47,297 nt of DNA from Candidatus Gastranaerophilales bacterium. GTDB taxonomy: Bacteria; Cyanobacteriota; Vampirovibrionia; Gastranaerophilales; Gastranaerophilaceae. Each line of letters begins with the position of its first letter. Positions within the stretch are counted from its first letter, which is position 1. Under the pieces are notes generated by a model. The model was not told where the DNA came from. It searched no databases and saw only the letters and a list, made by a program, of their open reading frames with translations. The stretch is taken from NCBI GenBank assembly GCA_947630535.1, contig CANRHZ010000009.1, forward strand, positions 1-47,297. The letters run 5' to 3'. The position numbers and the translations under genes are program-made. This document shows, piece after piece, positions 43,191-47,297 of this stretch.

Positions 43191-44042
43191 ATGAGCGCAT
43201 CTGACATTGAACTTATACACGAAGGAAGATTATCAGACCATGCAATTATGCTTTTTCACGGACTTACAGGCAGCCCCTTTGAACTCAGAAAATATGCAAA
43301 AGTCCTTTTTAATGCGGGCTTAGATGTGTACTGTTACTGTCTGCCGGGACATGGAGATAATAAAATTGACATATACAATGTAAAGTGTCGTGATTGGATA
43401 GAATTTGTATCGGAAAAATTCAGGTCGCTTAGAGGATATTATAAAGATTTTTATGTCGGGGGCTTGTGCCTGGGCGCAATGCTTGCTTTGTATCTTGCTC
43501 AAAAGTTTAAAACAATAAGCGGGGTTATTTGTCTTTCTGTCACCCTTTATCTAGACGGTTGGACAATACCCAAATATAACTTTTTGCTTCCTTTGGGGTT
43601 AAATACGATTATTAAATATTACTATACATTTTTAGAAAGAGAACCCTACGGAATAAAAAACCCCATTGTAAGAAAAAAAATTGCAAAGCTTATGAAACAA
43701 AACACCGTGGCGCTGGACAATTATCCGTTAAGTGCCATAGGGGAACTTTTGAAGCTTTCAAAAACCGTAAGGCCGCTTATTAAAAATGTGACATCCCCGA
43801 TAATTATTTTCCACTCAAAAGAGGACGACCTTACAAGCACAAAAAGTGCGGATTTTGTATACAGTGAGGTTTCTTCGTTTATCAAAGAAAAAGTTATCCT
43901 CCAAAACAGTTATCATCTTATTTTATACGATAACGAACACAGATTTGTTTTTGAAAAATCCATTGATTTTATAAATTTCATATCGGGTAAATCGCTGTAT
44001 CAAAAAAATGCCGTCAATTTAAAAGAGGTTATTTATTCATGA
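43191..44042 (+). CDS. alpha/beta hydrolase with Cys nucleophile
   Basis: A hydrolase of 283 residues. The lid and core have MLFHGLTGSPFELRKYAK (oxyanion region) and CLPGHGDN. The nucleophile elbow reads GGLCLGAML, so Cys93 stands where carboxylesterases have Ser. The acid is Asp212 or Asp213 (HSKEDDLTS) and the base His242 (NSYHLILYDNE), so the triad is otherwise complete. A thioesterase or dienelactone-like activity is possible. The ATG follows the aminotransferase stop without a gap, and the end overlaps the next gene by four bases. Confidence 0.88.
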   Translation: MSASDIELIHEGRLSDHAIMLFHGLTGSPFELRKYAKVLFNAGLDVYCYCLPGHGDNKIDIYNVKCRDWIEFVSEKFRSLRGYYKDFYVGGLCLGAMLALYLAQKFKTISGVICLSVTLYLDGWTIPKYNFLLPLGLNTIIKYYYTFLEREPYGIKNPIVRKKIAKLMKQNTVALDNYPLSAIGELLKLSKTVRPLIKNVTSPIIIFHSKEDDLTSTKSADFVYSEVSSFIKEKVILQNSYHLILYDNEHRFVFEKSIDFINFISGKSLYQKNAVNLKEVIYS

Positions 44043-44386
44043 AATTTTTATTTTGCATATTTTTTATTATAGGATTTATTTTCCTTCTTTCTTTTTTAAT
44101 AGGTTCCAACTTTGTATACACAAAAAATTCTTCCCTTAAAATAAAAAGCAGTTATTCTATATATCTTGCCGTTATTTTATTTTTATACATAATTTCATCC
44201 GTTATGCTTTTTTCTTCGGGGTTATATTTTAAAAATATAAACTTTTGCAGCTATATTGTATTTGGCATATTTCCGTTTATTATAGGGAAGCTTTCCGATT
44301 ACAAACGATTGAAGTTTTATTCAAACCTTCAGGTCCTTATTGTTTTAATAGGGTGTATAGAATCGTTTTTTATATTAATCAGTTAA
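44039..44386 (+). CDS. small membrane protein
   Basis: A 115-residue protein of unknown family with about four hydrophobic segments (FCIFFIIGFIFLLSFLIG, IYLAVILFLYIISSVMLF, IVFGIFPFIIG, LQVLIVLIGCIESFFIL). It is the last gene of the operon and overlaps the hydrolase by four bases (ATGA). It could be a subunit or anchor for the upstream enzymes. Its end overlaps the convergent protease gene by eight bases. Confidence 0.7.
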   Translation: MKFLFCIFFIIGFIFLLSFLIGSNFVYTKNSSLKIKSSYSIYLAVILFLYIISSVMLFSSGLYFKNINFCSYIVFGIFPFIIGKLSDYKRLKFYSNLQVLIVLIGCIESFFILIS

Positions 44387-45074
44387 CAACAAGCTTTTTA
44401 TTTGTGACGGAAGATATAAAATCTTTTGCGTAATTTGAAGGAACGGCAAAGCCTATACCTATATTTGAACGGTTATTATCGGGGTTATAAATTGACTGGT
44501 TAATTCCTATAACTTCACCGTCCATATTGATTAACGGCCCGCCCGAGCAACCGGGGTTAATAGCTGCATCCGTTTGAATTTTCTTTCTTTGATAGTCTAT
44601 TCTTGAAATTATACCTGTTGTAAGAGTACCTTTAAACCCGAACGGATTCCCTATGGCTAAAACCTGCTGACCCACTTTAACATTTTCGGAGTTTCCGAAA
44701 GTTACCGTTTGAAGGTTTTCTTTCGGATCAATTTTTACAAGTGCAAGGTCATTTTTATCTCTTAGTATCGCAACAACCCTTCCCTTATAGCTCCTGCCTG
44801 ATGCGGTTGTAATTTCAATATTTTTAGCATTCTTTACCACATGGAGGCTTGTTAAAATGAAACCGTCGTTGCTGATTATACAGCCTGTGCCTGATGATAC
44901 ACCGACATCCAAATTGGCTTCAATTGCAACAATAGAGGGGGAAATCTTTTCATATACAAGGGTATAGGTGTTATCGTTGGGGTAAGAATATGCAGGCATG
45001 CTTAAATTATATGAAAATAATGTTACAAAAAATAACAATAATGGCAATAAAATTTTGTTAATTGTTTTTATCAT
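44379..45074 (-). CDS. HtrA-like serine protease without PDZ
   Basis: A secreted trypsin-like protease of 231 residues. A signal peptide (about 1-30, ILLPLLLFFVTLFSYNLSMPAYS) is followed by the catalytic domain: His78 (LTSLHVV), Asp109 (RDKNDLALVKI) and Ser177 in NPGCSGGPLI. The usual Asn in GNSGGP is Cys here. HtrA proteins normally carry PDZ domains; none is present, so regulation must differ. It probably degrades misfolded proteins in the periplasm. It is convergent with the export operon and divergent from ycf23. Confidence 0.9.
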   Translation of the reverse strand: MIKTINKILLPLLLFFVTLFSYNLSMPAYSYPNDNTYTLVYEKISPSIVAIEANLDVGVSSGTGCIISNDGFILTSLHVVKNAKNIEITTASGRSYKGRVVAILRDKNDLALVKIDPKENLQTVTFGNSENVKVGQQVLAIGNPFGFKGTLTTGIISRIDYQRKKIQTDAAINPGCSGGPLINMDGEVIGINQSIYNPDNNRSNIGIGFAVPSNYAKDFISSVTNKKLVVN

Positions 45075-45162
45075 GACAGGAAGACTCCATATATAATTAT
45101 GTGACAGTTGAATTAAAACATTTAGTATAAGGTATTACATTGCTCCCATAGGTTATGTGTGA

Positions 45163-45168
45163 TATAAT
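45163..45168 (+). promoter_or_regulatory. -10 element of ycf23
   Basis: TATAAT within GTGTGATATAATTCAC. A leader of about 22 bases with AAAGGA precedes ATG 45197. Confidence 0.55.
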
Positions 45169-45196
45169 TCACTTAACTTTTATGAAAGGAAGAAAA

Positions 45197-45976
45197 ATGA
45201 GAAGTTTAGAAGTTTTTAAAAGACACTTAAAAGAAAAAAGAGCAGTTAAAATTATTGCAGGAATCAATAATTACGATTTAAGCTCGGTTGCAAGCGTCTG
45301 CCGTGCGGCACAAATCGGTCTTGCAAGCGCAGTTGATGTTTCTTGCGATGAAAAAGTAATTAAAATTGCAAAAGAAAACACAAACTTGCCCGTTTTTGTT
45401 TCATCAACTCAACCTTTCAGCTTGAAAAAAGCAGTTAAGTGGGGTGCAGATGCAATTGAAATCGGGAACTTTGATGCACTTTATGCTGACAATGTTGAAT
45501 TCAGTGCGGACGATGTTTATGAAATAGCTCTTGAAACACTTTCTTTAACGGAAAATGACGATATATATACTTGTGTTACAATCCCCGGATGCGTTTCAAT
45601 TGAAGAACAAATTGAGCTTGCAAAAAAACTTGAACTTATGGGTGTTGACCTTCTTCAAACAGAAGGGGTTAAACCTGCAAAAGCTACAAGAGATTCAAGC
45701 GCCAGCGAACTTTTAAGCGTTGCGCATATGACAATTGCTAACACAATGGAAATATCAAAACATGTTAACATTCCGGTTATGAGCGCATCAGGCATTAGCG
45801 CTCAAACTGCTCCTCTGGCACTTGCTTCAGGTGCAAGCGCAGTTGGTGTCGGCTCTTGTGTTAACAAATTAAGAACGCAAATAGCTATGGCTCAAGCCGT
45901 GAGAGAAATAGTCGGCGCAGTCAGCTATAAAGAAATTGTTAAAAGCGAAGAAAAAAGCGCAATCAGAGCTTTTTAA
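45197..45976 (+). CDS. ycf23: Ycf23 / DUF561 family protein
   Basis: A TIM-barrel-like protein of 259 residues. It matches the DUF561 pattern known from cyanobacteria and plastid genomes: VKIIAGINNYDLSSVASVCRAA, shown here as IIAGINNYDLSSVAS, then IEIGNFDALYA, DLLQTEGVKPAK, IPVMSASGISAQTAPLA and SGASAVGVGSCVNKL. The phosphate-binding-like C-terminal loops suggest an enzyme, but no reaction is established. The start at ATG 45197 has AAAGGA upstream; ATG 45155 would add 14 residues across the promoter. Its presence supports a cyanobacterial-lineage host lacking photosynthesis genes. Confidence 0.88.
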   Translation: MRSLEVFKRHLKEKRAVKIIAGINNYDLSSVASVCRAAQIGLASAVDVSCDEKVIKIAKENTNLPVFVSSTQPFSLKKAVKWGADAIEIGNFDALYADNVEFSADDVYEIALETLSLTENDDIYTCVTIPGCVSIEEQIELAKKLELMGVDLLQTEGVKPAKATRDSSASELLSVAHMTIANTMEISKHVNIPVMSASGISAQTAPLALASGASAVGVGSCVNKLRTQIAMAQAVREIVGAVSYKEIVKSEEKSAIRAF

Positions 45977-45992
45977 TAAAAAACTTATTTTA

Positions 45993-46028
45993 AATTCTGC
46001 ATTCTTTAATAGGATGCAGAATTTTTTA
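45993..46028 (+). terminator. ycf23 terminator
   Basis: AATTCTGCATTCT and AGGATGCAGAATT form a 13-bp stem (one T-G pair) around TTAAT, followed by Ts. Confidence 0.93.
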
Positions 46029-46051
46029 TATCTTGAAAATTTAAAAACAAT

Positions 46052-46080
46052 TTGATAAAATGAAATTGTACTAAAATATA
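46052..46080 (+). promoter_or_regulatory. promoter of the prepilin-like gene
   Basis: TTGATA (46052-46057), 17 bases, AATATA; an extended -10 TGTACTAAAAT (46067-46077) overlaps. The same block is present in the other two copies. Confidence 0.45.
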
Positions 46081-46096
46081 GATGGGAGTTTAATTT

Positions 46097-47072
46097 ATGG
46101 TTAAATTGTTTGGAGCTTACCCCCCCCCCCAAGGGATTAGGCGGATTTACTTTAGCTGAAGTATTGATAACACTAACGATTATTGGTATCGTTGCAGCGA
46201 TAACGCTACCTTCATTATTAGTTAATGTCAATGACAAAGCGTGGAATGCTCAGCGTAAGGCACTATATGCAAGAATGAGCCAGGCAATAGGGGAGATGGA
46301 TAGCGTTGCAGGGTACGGGACAAATGACGGTGAGATAACGGATAAAAATGATACAACAATAAAATCAAGTTCAGCTGAATCGTTTATTATAGATGGGTTA
46401 TCAAAAGTTTATCGTGTTCAAAACGTATGTAATAAAAATAATCTTACCGCATGCGGACTACCTGATGAAATATTAACAATGCAAGGAAATGCCGTTAAAT
46501 TTCCAAAGACGTTATATGAGATGTATAACAACAAAAATAATCAGGTTCCCGATACGGACGTTGCAGCATTTGAAACAGTAAACGGAGAATCTATAGCAGT
46601 TTATTATAATCCTTTTTGCGAATCGCACGCAAATATTGATAACTATTATACGGCAAGAATTGCATGCGCTAATATGGTATACGATTTAAACGGATTAAAA
46701 GGGCCTAATGAAACAGGTAAAGATATAGGGTTTATGACTGTTTTTTATCGTACAAACAGTGTTGTTACAGCACCTAACCCATTCCCGAGTGATGCCGGTT
46801 CATCTCTCAAATCATATAGTGATGATGGAAATGATGCCGCATCAGCTTGTATTAAACAGGGCGATAACGCAAGAATTCCGGATAAAGACGAGCTTGCATC
46901 AATGTATTTGAACAATAAGATTACAGGCCCCTATTCACCATATTATTGGTCAGGCTCCGTTATTACACCGGGGGAAACAGGAACCGCATGGCATGTAAAC
47001 TTTAATGTCGGGTACAGGTACATAAGATCTCGCACTAAAGAATCATATTCTGTAAGATGTGTAAAAAGGTAA
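46097..47072 (+). CDS. prepilin-like protein, out of frame at a poly-C tract
   Basis: A type IV pilin-like protein. ATG 46097 follows GGGAG at a normal distance and begins MVKLFGAYP. An 11-C tract (46120-46130) then shifts the frame, giving a stop after 21 codons. The frame that carries GGFTLAEVLITLTIIGIVAA (prepilin cleavage site before Phe and membrane helix) continues open to 47072. With 10 or 13 Cs the two would join, giving MVKLFGAYPPPKGLGGFTLA. The mature part (about 300 residues) ends in a DUF1566/Lcl-like fold: ARIPDKDELASMY, YYWSGS, AWHVNFNVGYRYI and YSVRCVKR. It may be an adhesin displayed on a pseudopilus. The TTG at 46110 lacks a ribosome site. Confidence 0.8.
46120..46130 (+). 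repeat. poly-C tract of 11
   Basis: Eleven Cs between the start codon and the prepilin signal. Ten or thirteen are needed for the ATG frame to reach the signal, so this copy reads as 'off'. Confidence 0.9.
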
Positions 47073-47089
47073 ATTCAAATCTTATCTAT

Positions 47090-47126
47090 TCTCGCAATTT
47101 ATTATTTTAAATTGCGAGATTTTTTA
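47090..47126 (+). terminator. prepilin-like gene terminator
   Basis: TCTCGCAATTT and AAATTGCGAGA form a perfect 11-bp stem around ATTATTTT, followed by six Ts. Confidence 0.92.
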
Positions 47127-47194
47127 TGCCTTGAAAAAGAAAAAACAATTTGATAAAATGAAATTGTACTAAAATATAGATGGGAGTTTAATTT

Positions 47195-47297
47195 ATGGTT
47201 AAATTGTTTGGAGCTTACCCCCCCCCCCCAAGGGATTAGGCGGATTTACTTTAGCAGAAGTATTGATAACACTAACGATTATTGGTATTGTTGCAGC
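47195..47297 (+). CDS. second prepilin-like gene, 5' part, out of frame at poly-C
   Basis: A tandem paralogue starting ATG 47195 as MVKLFGAYPPPPRD before a stop at 47237-47239. After the 12-C tract the prepilin frame resumes with GLGGFTLAEVLITLTIIG but has no start codon of its own. Ten or thirteen Cs would join the frames. The gene continues beyond the window, so its C-terminal domain is not known. Confidence 0.75.
47218..47229 (+). repeat. poly-C tract of 12
   Basis: Twelve Cs, one more than in the copy at 46120-46130, in an otherwise nearly identical sequence. Confidence 0.9.

Larger units (their letters stand above)
46043..46198 (+). repeat. prepilin 5' repeat, copy 1
   Basis: A 156-bp unit holding promoter, ribosome site, start codon, C tract and prepilin signal. 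It matches 47141-47297 except for the tract length (11 versus 12 Cs) and two single-base differences near its 3' end. Confidence 0.93.
47141..47297 (+). repeat. prepilin 5' repeat, copy 2 (runs to the window edge)
   Basis: The second direct copy of the 46043-46198 unit. It has the same promoter, ribosome site, start and signal, a 12-C tract and two substitutions. It is cut by the end of the window. Confidence 0.93.

Noticed and set aside
46110-47072. TTG start for the prepilin-like protein
   Set aside because: TTG 46110 is in the right frame, but the ribosome site is 22 bases upstream and fits ATG 46097, which is conserved in all three copies.

Overview
The window is AT-rich and densely coded, and both ends fall inside copies of the same repeat, so it is probably one complete assembly contig. 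The gene content points to a non-photosynthetic relative of Cyanobacteria, most likely Gastranaerophilales ('Melainabacteria'). The evidence is: a Ycf23/DUF561 protein, a family otherwise typical of cyanobacteria and plastids; a Gap2-like GAPDH; ClpC; and prepilin-like proteins with the FTLAEVLITL signature that I associate with that group. TolC, MacA and an envelope transglycosylase indicate a two-membrane cell. Superoxide reductase plus ferritin, and radical-SAM and 4Fe-4S enzymes, fit an anaerobe. This placement rests on recognition by eye; no tree was computed.

Layout. 1-250: inverted start of a prepilin-like gene. 251-3571: sensor kinase, then a divergent AmmeMemoRadiSam pair (MEMO-AMMECR1 fusion and radical SAM enzyme). 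3624-9627: gap, an orphan protein, a GT2 glycosyltransferase and the dnaG-rpoD pair. 9839-13210: HEAT protein, queC, DUF366, SPOR protein and rpmB. 13370-15810: clpC, broken by a one-base frameshift. 15938-18564: superoxide reductase-ferritin pair, nth, trxA and an alternative sigma factor. 18654-19745: L10 leader with rplJ-rplL. 19886-21151: large orphan protein. 21216-26092: alpha-type ribosomal operon (infA-rpmJ-rpsM-rpsK-rpsD-rpoA-rplQ-truA-rplM-rpsI), including an rpmJ of only 38 codons. 26400-31553: UbiA-like prenyltransferase, PEBP protein, lytic transglycosylase, acidic orphan and methyltransferase. 31568-34674: flotillin with NfeD-like partner, a tandem AbrB-type regulator and two small divergent genes. 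34677-36533: rimM-trmD and an NrtR-like regulator. 36646-44386: an eight-gene, almost gap-free operon (TolC, MacA, ABC ATPase, permease, HAD phosphatase, class III aminotransferase, Cys-nucleophile hydrolase, small membrane protein). 44379-45976: HtrA-like protease and ycf23. 46043-47297: two tandem prepilin-like genes with poly-C tracts.

The two most unusual things are at 36646-44386 and at the window ends. The first couples a tripartite exporter to four enzymes or membrane proteins of unknown purpose and looks like a make-and-export pathway. The second is a family of prepilin-like genes sharing promoter, RBS and start. A C tract lies between the start codon and the prepilin signal; the two complete tracts have 11 and 12 Cs, whereas 10 or 13 would be in frame, which is the layout of a phase-variable (contingency) family.

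Regulatory style: several genes have a -10 hexamer 6-10 nt before the start codon and no Shine-Dalgarno (leaderless or nearly so), and two divergent pairs share a palindromic -10. Others have ordinary leaders with GGAG-type sites. Intrinsic terminators are clear after many units. No rRNA, tRNA, CRISPR array, transposase, integrase or reverse transcriptase was seen.
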